From positions 10,850,001 through 10,914,000 of the forward strand of contig NC_052616.1 in the NCBI RefSeq assembly GCF_016545825.1: 64,000 nucleotides of DNA. The letters run 5' to 3'. Positions 35,139 through 47,824 of this stretch are shown piece by piece. This DNA comes from Eucalyptus grandis. Its lineage: Eukaryota; Streptophyta; Magnoliopsida; Myrtales; Myrtaceae. The notes under the pieces were generated by a model that saw only the letters and a program-made list of their open reading frames with translations, was not told the DNA's origin and did not search any database. The translations under genes were made by a program, and so were the position numbers. Numbering within the stretch: the stretch's first letter is position 1; each line of letters starts with the position of its first letter.

Positions 35139-37381
35139 TGTGACATCCTAGATTTCAGGTTCTGTTTTCAATTGAATAAGTCGGGCTTTTCATCGACGCA
35201 CCTATAGTTCTTTTCCCTGAACTGATCACTCACGGGATAACTAATCTATCAAGTGAAGCCGTTAAGGGATTTTAACGCAACAGACTTGAGAATTCGACTA
35301 GAAACTGACTGCTCGACCGTGCTAATCTGCAAAGGTCATTATGGCACTGTCACAATCGATCAAAGATCAGAGATAGATCGATTCAACTAAGATATGTGAT
35401 TAGAATCACCTGATTGCAAAATTCTCGTTGAACGACACTAGACTGATTTTTCTGTCATTTCTGTATCCTGTGTCCGTATTTGAAATCTCGAGATTTTCAC
35501 GAAAATCGAAAGTCACCAATGAGTCAAAGATGTACAAAGTGGCTCGAAAATAATCGACCACGAGTCAATTGCACCAAAAATTTCTAAAAGCTAACCGGTA
35601 GACTAGGTCACGCTAAAATCGCACCAGATTGAAATTAACTGCGAATTTAAACCCGATTTCAGAAATTGAAAGTTCTGCCATGTCGCGATTCATTTTAGGA
35701 CCGTCGACTCACTTTCCGAAGATTTTTCTGCAAACCGGGATTTTTGGCGGAAATTCAAAGTAGGGCCGTTTTGGACCGGAAAATTCAATGGACCGTTTTT
35801 AGTCACGTTTTTGGGATTCAAGTTGGACAAATTGACGAGGAAAATTCATGAGAGGGACGATGGCATTTTGGTTGGATTTATGGACTCCAATTTAGGTCTA
35901 ATTGGAGAGGAATTGAATGAAATTGGATGGCCAAATGTTCTAAATTCGTAGGCCTTGTGGGGAGCAACTTTTGGACCACTTGGATGGCTTGCTAAGGAAG
36001 GTTGAGGGCTGCAAATTGGCTGAGGATGACATCCAAGAGTGGTGGGGGCATGCAATGAGTAAAATGGATAGAAGGCATGGACTTTTGAGGCCAAATGGTG
36101 GTCCCCCTTGAGTGACCATCTTCTTCTTCTTCCCTTGGCCTCACTTTATCCATTATTGAGGCATTTGAGAGCTAGAGAGAACCAAAGAAACCAGCCCTCA
36201 CATCTCTCTCTATCCCTTCTTCAGCCCCAAGAAAATTCACAGCCTTCTCTCCCCTGTTTTCCTTTCTTCTTGCTTCTGCGCCAGCTGACCTTTCTCTAAA
36301 AACAGGAGTTAATAGTTGCCTTCTCATGCGAATCAGCCCCCATGCCTCCCACCATCCTGCTCAGGACATCCAATTCGTACGGAAGGAGGCGACTGCTCGT
36401 CGAACGGAGCCGCCGGCTGACCCACCGACCGGCCGAAAGAAGCCACTCGCCAGTCCGTCGATTCGCCTGCCCGCCTGCACTGTTTCATCTGTTTCGCCCG
36501 TTTCAGCATTTTTCTTCCCTTTTTGACCAAGCCTCTACCCAGCCTAGCCACCAGCAGGTCCCCCTCGACCCCTAGGTGCTGCCGGTCGCCGGCCAACCCC
36601 TCACCAAAGCTCCGATCAACCCATCCAACTCATTTTCCTCCTCTATTGTTCGATTTCCAGAGTTGCAATGAGAAGTAGAGGTTGTTGTTGCTGTTTTGAG
36701 CTTGGGACTGCTTTGGATCGTTATGGTTGAGGTCCTCGTATGTAGCCTTCGTCGTCACCGTCGCATCTGTGTCTCCGGCCCGCTTAACAAGTGAGTTTAT
36801 TTACTAAACCTTACTTAGGATGCTAATTATGCTTAAGGGTTAATTAGATTAGCTTAAGTATGGATTAGTGATAATATAGAATGGTTAGATTAGCCTTAGA
36901 ATGGATTAGTGTATATCTAATTAGTGAGATTAGCACCATTGAGGATGGATTAGTCCAATTCAGTGGACGTTCTTCAATTCTGATCTCTAGACCCTGGCCA
37001 TTTACCATTTTTGTAGATCGAAATGGGTTACGAATTTGAAGTCAACTTCCCTTGAGAAATGTTTTAGACATCTTCATCTATAACATATATTATACTCACG
37101 ATTTTTAGAGATTTCAAAGTATGAGATTTCAGCTCCGTCATTTGCAAACAGAATCTCGGACTGTGCTGGAATTTGTGACCTTTTGAGATTCAAGGGATTT
37201 TTATCAACTCTTAGGGTTCGAATTTCAAAATGATTTCTTCACAAAAGTTGTTTTTCACATCTTCTAGTTTAACATAGTCAAATTTCAGATCAAATGGACA
37301 AGTTTTAGGTCTCAAACCAAACTGATTTCGGGAAATGGACTTTCTGGAAACGGACACAGTTTCTGTGCTAGATTGAGCGAT

Positions 37382-37384
37382 TTA
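37382..37384. repeat. TTA target-site duplication, left copy
   Basis: It is matched by TTA at 41310-41312. A TTA/TWA duplication is the PIF/Harbinger signature. Confidence 0.65.
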
Positions 37385-37658
37385 GGGGTTGTTTGGCAAT
37401 GTACCAAATGATACCCGATTCTAATTTTTTGTTCATAGGAGTAGTTTTGGAACAAAATCACGTTTGGTAAAATTTTTGTTCCTGGGAACAGATTTAGAAT
37501 AGAATCAAGAATAAAAAAAAATGATTCTTGTTCCGGGAACAAGAAAAAGAATAAAAAAAAAGTGGAACCCTTCTCTCCCCTCCTCTGTTGCCGTTCGCCA
37601 CTGTCTGCCACTGCCTGTCGTCGGCAACTAGTCTGACAAGCTCGCCGAAGGCTCGCCA

Positions 37659-40600
37659 TGCCACGCCCCGAACCTCGAGCGCGCACACATCCCTCTATGG
37701 TCGATACGAATTTCGACGTTCCTAGGACGCGTCGCCGACCCATTCATTATTAATATGCATGCAGAAGCGAATACAAAACCCTTGACAACAAACAGCCTAG
37801 GATAGAAAAGTAGGGCAACATTTCACAAAAGCCAACTTTCATAAACAACAGGGTTTAGTTATAAAACGAGTCTAGTCAAAAGGCTACAACAGGTCGGCCC
37901 TCAAAAAGAAGTTGTCCTATGACCTACTAGTCGGACACATATGCTAATCCTTCAAAACTCCGCCTCCACAGACTCCAAGGCTTCGGTCCTCCATAACCAT
38001 CATCTATGGACCTGAAAAGATAAGCCAACAACGGGGTGAGACATTGTCTCAGCAAGTTCACCCCCTAAACCCCTATTAGGAAGGAAATACACTCAGAGGT
38101 GGCCTAGTCACACAACACAGAGGACTTACCTTGCCTCAGTTCTTTCATGCACGTTAGTACAATTCAATAGACAATCATCGAATCACATCATCACATCAAT
38201 CAAGAATTCAGATCGAATCATCGATCAATCGACTCGGTCGATTAGATGTCATCGAGACCAGCTCACGGTCATTTCGATTATTCAATCTCGATTCTTATTC
38301 ACGGCCCTACAGGCATAATCTAGGTTATGTGGTCATCACGGCCCCACTGGCATAATTTAGACTTAGTGGAATCACGGCCCCACTCGACAATCTTAGACTT
38401 AGTGGTATCACGGCCCCACTCGGTATATTTAGACTTAGTGGCATCATGGCCCCACTCGGCATAACCATACTCCGTGGTTCTCTTGATTTAGAATACAGTC
38501 TCACACGACAATTTCCCAATCAATTGTACAATCCAGCATTTAGTTGCATAATTCAACTAATTCACAACTACCACGCAAATACACAAATCATCACTCAACT
38601 TCACAAAACAACATTCAATTACAAAAACCAAACACATCACTGCGATCAGCTCAAAATTCTATCGAGCGGCTCTCCCGGTATAATTTCCGAAAAATATTAA
38701 TTAATTAATAATTAAATAAATTCCGAAAATTATTTTTAATTTAAATAATAAATAATATAATTTAAATAATGTTTAATAGTATTTAATTTAAATAAATAAT
38801 TAAGTAATTAAAATAATTAATTAAAGTCTAAGCATGATTAACATTAATCTAATTACATAATTAGACTAATTAATCCAACCCTTAATCTAATCATGCACAT
38901 ATTCTAATTAACATTTAACTAAACTAATCTAACCACCTAAACATACTTAGACTAATCTAAACACCCCTTAAGCATAATTAACCTCCTAAGCGAAGATTAG
39001 TGAGTAAACTCATCGGATTTGCGTTCCAGTGAGTCCACGGCAATGGCGACGGCGACGGTGAGGCGAGCAACAATCAAGCTTGTAGCGACACCAAGCGAGG
39101 CCGGGAAGGGCTCGGAAACGGGCCTTGAAGTCTCCAAAACCTTGTTGGTTTCCGCCTCTGTTCTTGGCTGAACTGCAGAGAGGAAACCAGCGGCTTCAAT
39201 AGCGAAAACGGGCCGATCAGAGCTCCGGCGAGCGGGTGGTTGGCAACCAGTAGCTCTCGGGGGTCTTGGGGATCTTGTTGGAGGTTGGGATGGGCAAAGA
39301 AAGGGTCGGAATGGGGCGAAACAACAAGAAAACGTGAAATAGTGCAGGCAGGCAGCCTCCAGACGGTCCGGCGAGCAGCGGACTCCGGCGGCCGTACAGG
39401 ACTAACGGCGGCTCTGTTCGGGGCAAGATCGGGCTTGTTGGAACGTTCTAGATGTCCTCATCACGGCAATGGGTGGCTCGTTCGCTGATTCATCCGGAAA
39501 GTTGACTTTTTACTCGGATCTTTGGCAAAAGGTCGGCTAGAGCAGAAACTAGAAGAAGTGAAAACAGAGGAGGAAATGGGGTCCGACGGTGGCTTTGCGT
39601 GCGTGCGACGAAGGAGGGGGATGGAGCTGTGGTTTCTCTAGTTTTCCAAGCTCTCTCTCTTCTTCAACAATGGAGAAAGCCACCATTTAGGGAAGAAGAT
39701 GGTATGCTGAAGAGGGGGGTGTCCTTGGGCTCTTTAAAGCTCAACACTTGTCCAAAACTCCTTGGCTTTGCCCCCACCATGACATCACATGACCTCAGCC
39801 ATTCTCTCTCCTCAAGCTTCCTTCACAAGCTTGCCAATGGGTGCAAAATGTCCCTCCCCCCATGGCATACGAATTTTGTAACTTTGTACATCAAATTCAT
39901 TCAATTCCTAAACCAATCAATTCAATTTGAAGTTCATAAATTCATACAATGTAACCACACTTAAATTCACATTTTTTCATGCCAATAAATCCATCTTGGA
40001 TGCCAAAAGTGCGCTCCAGAACGGTCTTCCAACTTTCCTGATCCAATTCCGTCAATTCTTGATTTTTTTTCACCGAAAAACTCAATTTGTAGAAAAATCT
40101 TCAGAGGATGAGTCGACGTTCCTAAAATGATTTGTGACTTGAAAAACTTCCAATTGCTGTAATCGGGTTCAATTTCACAATTAATTTTAATCTTGCACGA
40201 TTTTAGCTCGTCCTAATCTACAGGGTAGCTTTTAGGAACTTTTCGTGCAATTGACCTGTGGTCGATTGTTTTCGAACCACAAAGTGCATCTTCGACACAT
40301 TGTCGACTCTCGGTTGTCGTAAAAATCTCGAGATTTCAAATACAGACATAGGGTACCAAAACAACAGAGAAATCGATCTAGTGCCGATCAACAAGAATTG
40401 TGCAATTAGGTGGAATCACCCACACTGAATTACATGCCTTTGTCGAGTCAACCTATCTCCGGTCTCTAATCAGTCTGTACCGTAATGACCTTTGCAGATT
40501 AGTACAGTCGAGCAATTGTTTCCTGGTCAAATTCTCAAATCTATTACGTTTAGATTCCTTAACGGCTTCACCGGATAGACTAATTATCTCGTGACTGGCC

Positions 40601-40685
40601 AACTCAGAGAAAAGAGTTATATGCGCGAAGATGAAATGCCCGACTTATTCAATTGAAAACAGAATTAGAAAATTAGGACGTCACA
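37659..40685 (-). mobile_element. Reverse-strand solo LTR nested in the Harbinger-type element
   Basis: The minus strand starts TGTGACGTCCTAATTTTC (at 40685) and ends GGTTCGGGGCGTGGCA (at 37659). It is flanked by an exact CGCCA duplication (37654-37658 and 40686-40690). It contains the family's characteristic blocks in reverse. A tandem repeat of about 4 x 37-40 bases occurs at 38316-38480 (phrase 'cacggccccactcgg'). No internal domains. Confidence 0.9.
38316..38480 (-). repeat. Tandem repeat, about 4 x 37-40 bases, in the reverse solo LTR
   Basis: Repeats of 'atcacggccccactcgg.ata.ttagacttagtgg'. It occupies the same relative position as the 76-base repeats of the solo LTR at 25321, but the unit sequence is different. 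Confidence 0.8.
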
Positions 40686-41755
40686 CGCCAAGCCAGGGCG
40701 AGGTTCGTCGAGCTCGCCGGAGGCAAGCCCAGCCACCGGCAAGGCTCAGCGGGGCTGGGCAAGCCTCACCGGTGGCCAAGTGGGCCTCGCCCAACCCCGG
40801 CGAGGCTCGCCCAACCCCACCGGTGGCCAGGCAGGCCTCGCCTAGCCCCAACGAGGCCGACCTAACCACCGACGAGGCTTGGCCTCACCAAATCTGGCGA
40901 GGCCGAGCCTCGCCCGGGCCGGGCGAGGGTTGGGCGAGCCTCGCCCAGCCTCGCCGAGGGCCGGCGACGCTCCGGTGAGGTCACCGGCCCTCGTCTAGCC
41001 GATTGCCGATTCGGCGACCAGCCTGAAAAAGAAGAAGAATAGGAGAAAAAGAAAAGAAAAAAAAAAAGGAAAAAAAGAAAAAAAAAAAAAAAGGAAAAAG
41101 TATAAAAATTATTTAAAAATTAAAAGAAATTGATTTGAAATAAAATCAATGAGTACGGTACCAAACACAATTCTATTCCAGAATTAGAAATTTTGGACAA
41201 TTACCAAATGACTTAAAATGCTTAGAATCTGTTCCCGGGAACAGAATAAAAAAGAATCATTTCTGATCAGAATCTACTCCCGTAAACAGAATCGTTACCA
41301 AACACGCCCTTATTGGGCCGAATCTAGAAGGATCTGGGTTAAGGTGTCTTCATAAAAAATGTTCGTTTATGTGTCCTTTATAACATATTCAAATTTGAGA
41401 ATTTTCCGAACTCGGTTGATTAGATTTCTGGATTTAAAATCGAAGACGCACGAGTGGACTATTTCTACTGATTAGGACCGGTAGTAGTTCATGATTGTTC
41501 TTGATGCTTTGCTTGTTAGAAATTACATATTTGGTGATGTGGTTGACCTGTGATATGCCTAGAACTTGTGCGTGATGAGATGTGAATGGTTGTGCTATGG
41601 TAATGGTTTATGGTCATGGCAAATGATGGCCATTGATGGGGAATATGTGATATTGATTGCTTAACTGTGCAATTGGATGGTAATTTATGCAATTGAGTGC
41701 AATTGAGTGGTGAGTGTGAATTTTAAGTATTTATTCCAAAATTATGAAATTTTGG

Positions 41756-41880
41756 AGTCAACGCTTGGCTACGCCAGAAGACCGCTGAACTTCAAGTAAG
41801 CCGTGCCCATTGGGCCATGATTAACTGTCGAACTTCGAGTAGGCCGTGCCCATTGGGCCGTGATTAAAATTGGAACGCAT
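41756..41880 (+). repeat. Two-copy direct repeat in the outer solo LTR
   Basis: The phrase 'gaacttcragtargccgtgcccattgggccrtgatta' occurs twice in a row, again at the position where sister LTRs have tandem arrays. Confidence 0.75.
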
Positions 41881-42511
41881 GATTGATTGAGTTAGACACG
41901 CCGGATTATTGGACAAAATTGTGTGGCACGGAATGGGACATTTCATAACGATTTGGCCCTATAATCAAGACCCATGTATTTAATTGAGAGTGTGTGAGAC
42001 GTTCCAATTGGTGTGTACATTTATTATATACATATGTGTTATGAAGTGTACTGACGTGCAGGAGGGAACTGAGGCGAGGTAAGTCCTCTGTTTTCTGTGT
42101 ATAGATTGCTTTTAGGCGTATTTCCTTCCTAGTCGAGGTTTAGGGGGTGAACTTGCTGAGACATTGTCTCACCCCGTCATGGTCTTAACTTTTCAGGTCC
42201 TTAGATGGAGGACCCGAAGCCCCGGAGCCTGTTGAAATGGAGTCCGAAGGATCAGCAAATGTGTCAAACGAGTAGGTCGTAGGACAACTTCTTTTGGGAC
42301 CGATCTTTTTGTACCTAAACCCATTTGTTTATAAAAGTATTTTGGTTGTGAAATTGTTTCCTGCTTTTCTATCCCGTATTAGTTATGTTAGGGGTTATCG
42401 TTCGCTTCCACATGTGCATTAAAATGAATGAGTCGGCGATGCATCCTAGGACGTTGCAAATTTAGTCGACCACTGAGGGATGGGCACGCGCTCGAGGTTC
42501 GGGGCGTGGCA

Positions 42512-42898
42512 CTTCCGTTGTGATAAGAGGAATCCTGATGGATGTTTAACCACTTCAATTCCCAGGAAGTAAATTCGTTCAAGTCTCGTATGGAAAACTC
42601 CTTATTTAAGCAATTGGTGTCTTCACTAAATGGTGGATTAGACCATGTAATAATAATGTTATCAACATAGATGAGCATGTAAGCAGAGAAATTGGGCCAA
42701 TTTAGTATAAAGAGGGAAGTATCAATTTTTGATCCGATAAGTCTTAGGAATTCTAAAAAGATGCTCAATCAGTGGAATCAAGCCTGCGGTACTTGTTTCA
42801 ATCCGTATAAGGAATTCTGTGACTTGCATATGTGGTTTGGCCTTTCTTTATCAATGAAGCCTTGAGACTGGACCATGTAAACTTTTTCAATCAAATTA
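42512..42898 (-). pseudogene. pol: copia pol: central reverse transcriptase
   Basis: The reverse strand reads EKVYMVQSQGFID, SLYGLKQVPQA (42778-42898), then DTSLFIL and MLIYVDNIIIT (42600-42720). These are the copia RT motifs. The catalytic YVDD reads YVDN, so the enzyme is dead. The stop between QA and the next block and several shifts confirm decay. Confidence 0.88.
42890..42898. repeat. 9-base target-site duplication ATCAAATTA, left copy
   Basis: It is repeated exactly at 44823-44831. Nine bases is the Mutator signature. Confidence 0.88.
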
Positions 42899-44822
42899 GA
42901 GTGCCAGACACTTAGAGTGCCAAAATTTGGCATAGAGGGACACTTAAGTGCCAAAATCGGAGCAAAATGAATCACTTATGGTGCGTTTGTTTGCGTTTCT
43001 GTTTAAAAATTGTTCCAGGGAACAGAAATAGAAAAAAGTGTTTCTGTTCCGAGGAACAATTTTTGAACAAAACAACGCATTTAGTAAACTTGTTCCAAGA
43101 ATAAAAATTAAACAGAAACATGTTTGGTAAATTTGGATAATTTTTTATTTCTTTTATTTTTCTATTTTTTTCTTATTTTTCCTTTTTTTCTTTTTTTCTT
43201 TTTCATTTTTTTCTTCTTTTAGCCGGTCGCCGGCCAAGGCCTTGGTCGGCGACAGCCCGGCGAGGCCGAGCTCGCCTAGCGGTGGCGAGGCGCGGCCTCG
43301 CCGGCCACCGCGGGCGACGCCGACTCGCCCCAGATCCGGCGAGGCCGAGGCTCGCCGGCCGCCAGGCAAGCTCGGCCTCGCCGGATCCGGGCGAGATCGA
43401 GCTCGCCCGAGCCGGCGCGAGGTCGGCCTCGCCTTGATCCGGCGAGGCCGAGCTCGCCCGCGGCGGGCGAGGCGCGGCCTCGCCGAGCCACCGCCGGGCG
43501 AGGCCGAGGCTCGCCGGCTGGCCGGGCAAGGTCGGCCTCACCGGATCTAGGCGAGATCGAGGTCGCCCGGGCCGGCGCGAGGTCGGCTCGCCATGGCTGG
43601 GCGAGCTCGAGCTCGCCCAGATCCGGCGAGGCCGACCTCGCCGTGGCCGCGAGCCTCGCCGAGCCACCGCAGTCGGCGTCGCGGGCGGTGGCTCGGCGAG
43701 GCCGAGGCTCGAGGCTACGGCGAGCCTCGGCCTCGCCGGGGCCAGCGAGCCTCGCCGTGGCGGGCGAGGCCGCCGGCCGTCGTCGGCCGGTCGCCGGCCA
43801 TGGCCGAGGCCGGCGACCGGCCAAAAGAAAAAGAACAAGAAAATAAGAGAAAAACAAAAAACAAAATAAGTGTTTCTCAAAAGTGTTTCAAAACAAGAAA
43901 CACAAAATTTGTGTTTCTTGTTTCTGTTTCTTTTTGTTCCAGGGAACAAAAAAACAGAAAAAGTGTTTAAAAACACAAACAAACGGGGCCTTAAATGCCA
44001 ATCCGACCAAAATGCTGAGGTGGTGATTTTCCGGCGAGGTAAGTGCATAATGATGTCGTTTTGCATGCTGACGTAGCTAGAAAATGCACAAATGACGTCA
44101 TTTTGTCTTTGACGTGGTAAATAATTAATATAAAATTTAATTAAATTAAATTTATTTAAAACATTTAAAAATTAATTAAATTAAATTATAAAATAAATAA
44201 ATAAATAGTTTTTTTTAGGGGGAGGAGGAGGGACGCGGCCTAAGGGCGAGCCCTCGCCACCGCCGCCGCCACCTCCTCACTTTGTCGCCGGGAAGGGTCG
44301 GTGATGGTGGGGGAGCATCAATTGGGGTTGCCGGCCTTAGCCGGGGGCCGACGACCCCAGCCAACCGGCGACGAGGGCCCGCAAGCCCTCGCCGGATTTG
44401 GGAGAGGGCTGCTACCCTCACCCTAGATTTGGGCAAGGGCTCGTGGGCCCTTGTCGCCTCCCCGCCGTCGCTGGCCCTTCCTGGCGACAGCGGTGAGGCA
44501 ACTGCAGTAAGGGCTTAGCCCTCAACTACATCCCTCCTCCCTCCTCCCCCCCTTTTTTAATTTTTTATTTATTTTATAATTTAATTAAATTAATTTTTAT
44601 ATTAAAATTCAAATCCATGCCAAAATGGTCTCGTTTTTTAGTTTCTTTACTAAGTCAACTTTCCGACGAGCCACATAGATGAGAAAAATAATTTTAAAAA
44701 AATTGCCACATAGGATTTTCGGCGGGATTCGCCGGAGATGGCACTTAAGTGTTACTTTCCTAACTTTTGGCACTTAAATGTCTCTTCATGCCAAGTTTTG
44801 GCACTTGGTGTATACTTTTCCC
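42899..44822. mobile_element. Non-autonomous MULE inside the copia reverse transcriptase
   Basis: It has exact 9-base duplications and imperfect inverted ends. The left reads 'gacacttagagtgccaaaatttgg'. The right, reverse-complemented, reads 'gtatacaccaagtgccaaaacttgg'. The interior is AT-rich (44100-44215, 44555-44620) around a GC-rich core (44215-44530), with no transposase. Its removal rejoins the copia frame as NAFLNNNLIEKVYM. It contains the TTA element at 42979-43990. Confidence 0.85.
42979..43990. mobile_element. Second Harbinger-type element with a GC-rich palindromic core
   Basis: It is flanked by TTA (42976-42978 and 43991-43993). The ends are TGGTGCGTTTGTTTGCG and, reverse-complemented, GGCCCCGTTTGTTTGTG. 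Subterminal 'gttccagggaaca' palindromes are shared with 37385-41309. The core (43220-43830) is built of 'cgaggccgagctcgcc'-like units in both orientations. ORFs of up to 287 codons arise there in several frames at once and look like composition effects. Confidence 0.75.
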
Positions 44823-44831
44823 ATCAAATTA

Positions 44832-45720
44832 TTATTTAGAAATGCATTGCTAACATCCAACTGTGGAGTTTCCAATTCTTTATCACAACCAATGAAATAA
44901 CTGTAAGGACGGTGCTTACTTTCCCAACAAGACTAAATGTTTTCGTTTAGTCAATATTCCCCTATTGATTGTAGCCCTTGGCCATTAAATGCGCTTTGTA
45001 CTAGTCCATAAAGCCATTTGGATGTGTCTTGACTCGATAAACCCATTTGGAGCCCAGGACTTGGTGGAACCAAAACCCATGTTCCATTACGCAACAAAAC
45101 ATTAAGTTCTTCAAGCATTGCATCCCTCCATTTTTCATGTTTATTAACTTGGTGAATAATCGTGGCTCTTTTGTAGAACTTATTTCAGTCAAGTGCACAT
45201 TTGGCAATGAATATTTAGTGTTGGGTTTTGGGTTTTGATGCAGCCGCATTAAATGGGTTCTTGGTTTTTAATAAATTAGTTGCAGAGGTATCACAATAGC
45301 CTGCTGTGGGGAGACGTTTGAAAGAGCCTCATTAGAACCTGTACCAACATTAGAAAGACTAGAAACCAAAGTTTTAAATTTTTAAGCAGCATTAGTATTT
45401 AATAATGTCGATGATGATTTTTCAAAGGTGGGTGAGAAGGTGTTAGAGGGTGGGGTAGAAGGCAAGATATTACCATTAACATCATGGTTTGCATGGGACA
45501 ATATACCAGCTATGGAGATCATCAACAAGCATGTGATGATGAGGCTATTTCAAAGGAGTGTGAACCAAGTATGGCATATGGAAACATATTTTTAATAAAA
45601 TTAGCATGTCCTGCAATATATATGCGTCCACTTTTGTAATCTAAACAATGGTAACCAACATACCATGGACTATATCCTAAGCATGCACATTGAGTAGAAC
45701 GTAGTGAAAACTTATGCAAA
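44832..45720 (-). pseudogene. pol: copia pol: integrase C-terminus and start of reverse transcriptase
   Basis: The reverse strand at 45522-45719 reads RSTQCACLGYSPWYVGYHCLD, the conserved block after the copia integrase core. At 45001-45249 it reads LGSKWVYRVKTHPNG, the first RT motif. At 44832-44870 the DVSNAFL block follows. Several frames are used. Confidence 0.82.
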
Positions 45721-46910
45721 TTATATGGCCTTAATAAAGAGAAAACAGTACAACCAAATATTTTTTAAAACTTGTAATCCGATTGTTGATGGAAAAGTGT
45801 TTGAAAAGTGAGATATTATTTAAAAATGGTATGGGCATTTTGTTAATAAGGTATATTGTGGTTTCAAAAACATAAGGTCAATACTTAAACGAAAAAGATG
45901 CATGGACCAATCATGTAAGGCCAGTATCAACAATATGGCAAATTTTCATTCAGCTGCTCCATGCAGCTCGTGAGTGTGTGGACATGCTACTTGATGCATA
46001 ATTCTATCTTCTGGAAAAAATTTATTGAAGGTTCTATATTCCCCACCCTAATCAGATTGTACGGTTTTGATGGATTTTTCAAATGGTTTCTTAACCATGG
46101 TCATGAATTTTTTGAAAATGGAAAGGACCATAGACCGACTTTGAATAGTATAGTACCAAGCATTTTTGGAAAAATCATCAACAAATATAACAAAATACTT
46201 ATAACCGAAAACAGAATCAATTGGAGTAGGTCCCCATACATAAGTAAAAATTAAATTGAGAGGTGCTTTACTAATGCTATGACGGGGGGTAGGGGTGCTT
46301 TATGAGATTTGCCTAACAAATAGGAAGCACATTTATTAAAATCAAATATAGAACATGACAAATTATTTGAATGAATTAAAGAGCGAACTTTGCTTTTTTG
46401 GGGATGACCCATTCGAGCGTACCAAGTGGTGACAGTGGCGGAAGTATCAAGTAAGATAGTGTTGGCGGATGGAGATCTAGTATAAAGACTTGGCAACCAA
46501 TATAGTCCATCCTTAAGCGATCCTTCGAGTAGTGATGTTTTGGTCTACAAATCCTTCACAACTAAGTGAAATGGATGAAACTCCAAGAAGCAATTTTTAT
46601 CATGTGTAAAATTGTGTACAGAAAGCAAATTTCATGTAATGGTAGGGACATGAAAGATGTATGAGAAAGTAAAAGATTTGTTAACAAGGTTTTTAAGAGT
46701 GGAAGAACCGACATTATCAATGTTTAAACTTGCTCCATTGCCTACATGAAGAGATTCATTACTATTATGTGGTGCAAAAATCTGTAGATTGGCAATGTCA
46801 GGCATTACATGGTGAGTTACAGTATTCAGAAACCAGTCTTGCTGCAATAGAGTAGGAAAAATCCTAGCCATATTGACAGTAGGTTGAGATGCACTGTTGT
46901 TAGACTGCAA
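45721..46910 (-). pseudogene. pol: copia pol: protease, GAG-pre-integrase and integrase core
   Basis: Protease region 46632-46910 (QDWFLNTVTHHVMPD): the expected Asp-Ser/Thr-Gly active site reads Asn-Thr-Val. The GAG-pre-integrase domain at 46251-46496 has WYARMGHPQ and CASYLLGKSHKAPLP. The integrase core on the reverse strand of 45740-46250 is fragmented. Confidence 0.8.
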
Positions 46911-47806
46911 AAACCTTAATCTTGCAGCAGTGTGGTTATTTTTCTGACAAATTTGGCATCAGTCTTTCCTTTTTTGGATCGATTGCCTAGGTTTCCATGA
47001 TTGCGTTGGTTGCCTTGCCAATAGTGTTGAAGGTTTTGGGTGGTAGATAGTTGAAAATTGGAAATCTATTGTGACTAAGTGATAGGGATGGATGATGGAG
47101 GGATGTAAGTGATAACATTTGCCTCTATAGACACCGTGCCAGACTTCATTCAAAGCTTATGATGAGGAGCAATCGATGGAGTTCAAGAAAAATTATCGGA
47201 TCAGGTTCTGTAGCCAAAGCAACAATAATGTCAAAAAAAGTCATAACCAAGATTACAGAAGACGGTAGCATTTAGTCCTTCATTCCTTAAAGGGCGATTA
47301 GCAGCAGATAATTGATTTGAAATGCACTTTACCTTGCGGAGATAAGTTGAGACAAATTTATCACATTTGGATGTATTCTAGAGTTACATATGAAGTTGAA
47401 GAATGCTTGTATGCGATACAGTTCCAAAGGCAGTTTGTAGAGCCTTCCAAACATCAGTGGCCGCGATAGTTAATCCAACTACATAGGTTAGAACATCAAG
47501 TGAAGAGAAGATATCATCTAGCTAAGAACAAGTCGGTCTTTCCAAATCAATCGATCATATGTAGGGTTTGGTGCAACAATAATTTGGAGTGGGACAAATA
47601 ATGGTGCCGTCAAGGTATTGCATTAAGGATTGGCTGCGAAGCAATGAAAACAGCTGGATTTACCACAATAGAAAGTTATCACCAAAAAGTTTGAGGCTAA
47701 GGTGGTATTGCACAACTAGAGTAGAGGTGGGAGATGACATTGTGAATAGAAGAAGTTGAAAAATAGAAGAAAAAGAAGGAATAGCGAAAGTGTTTTCAAG
47801 GATCTT
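46911..47806 (-). pseudogene. gag: copia gag region
   Basis: It lies between the primer site and protease, where gag belongs. Only fragments are open (for example 46959-47153). No zinc knuckle could be made out. The assignment is by position and by weak gag-like text. Confidence 0.55.
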
Positions 47807-47823
47807 ATTAGTGCTCTAATACC
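47807..47823 (-). promoter_or_regulatory. copia primer binding site
   Basis: The reverse strand reads TGGTATTAGAGCACTAA next to the LTR. It matches the tRNA-iMet complement TGGTATCAGAGC with one difference. Confidence 0.85.
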
Positions 47824-47824
47824 A

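Larger units (their letters stand above)
37385..41309. mobile_element. Harbinger-type non-autonomous element with a GC-rich core
   Basis: The ends are GGGGTTGTTTGGCAATG and, as reverse complement, GGGCGTGTTTGGTAACG, flanked by TTA. Subterminal regions share 'tgttcccgggaacag' palindromes and 'aatgattctt'. Without the nested reverse solo LTR (37659-40685) it is about 0.9 kb. The core is a GC-rich 'ggcgaggc' repeat (40686-41000) followed by a purine run (41028-41100). No transposase. Confidence 0.75.
35139..42511 (+). mobile_element. Solo LTR (chromovirus type) inside copia, itself interrupted
   Basis: It starts TGTGACATCCTAG and ends GGGGCGTGGCA. The flanks ctttc (35134-35138) and cttcc (42512-42516) differ by one base. 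Subtracting the nested element (37385-41309) leaves about 3.45 kb, the size of its sister LTRs. The LTR text is continuous across the nest (gattgagcga...ttgggccgaatctagaagg). No internal domains, so it is solo. Confidence 0.85.

Noticed and set aside
38316..38480. Possible CRISPR-like array
   Set aside because: The repeats are tandem units without unique spacers, inside a plant LTR. They are ordinary tandem repeats.
43203..44066. 287-codon reverse-strand ORF and overlapping 193- and 125-codon ORFs
   Set aside because: All lie in the GC-rich repeated core of a MITE, are open in several frames on both strands, and are made of repetitive Arg/Pro/Ala text. This is a composition effect.
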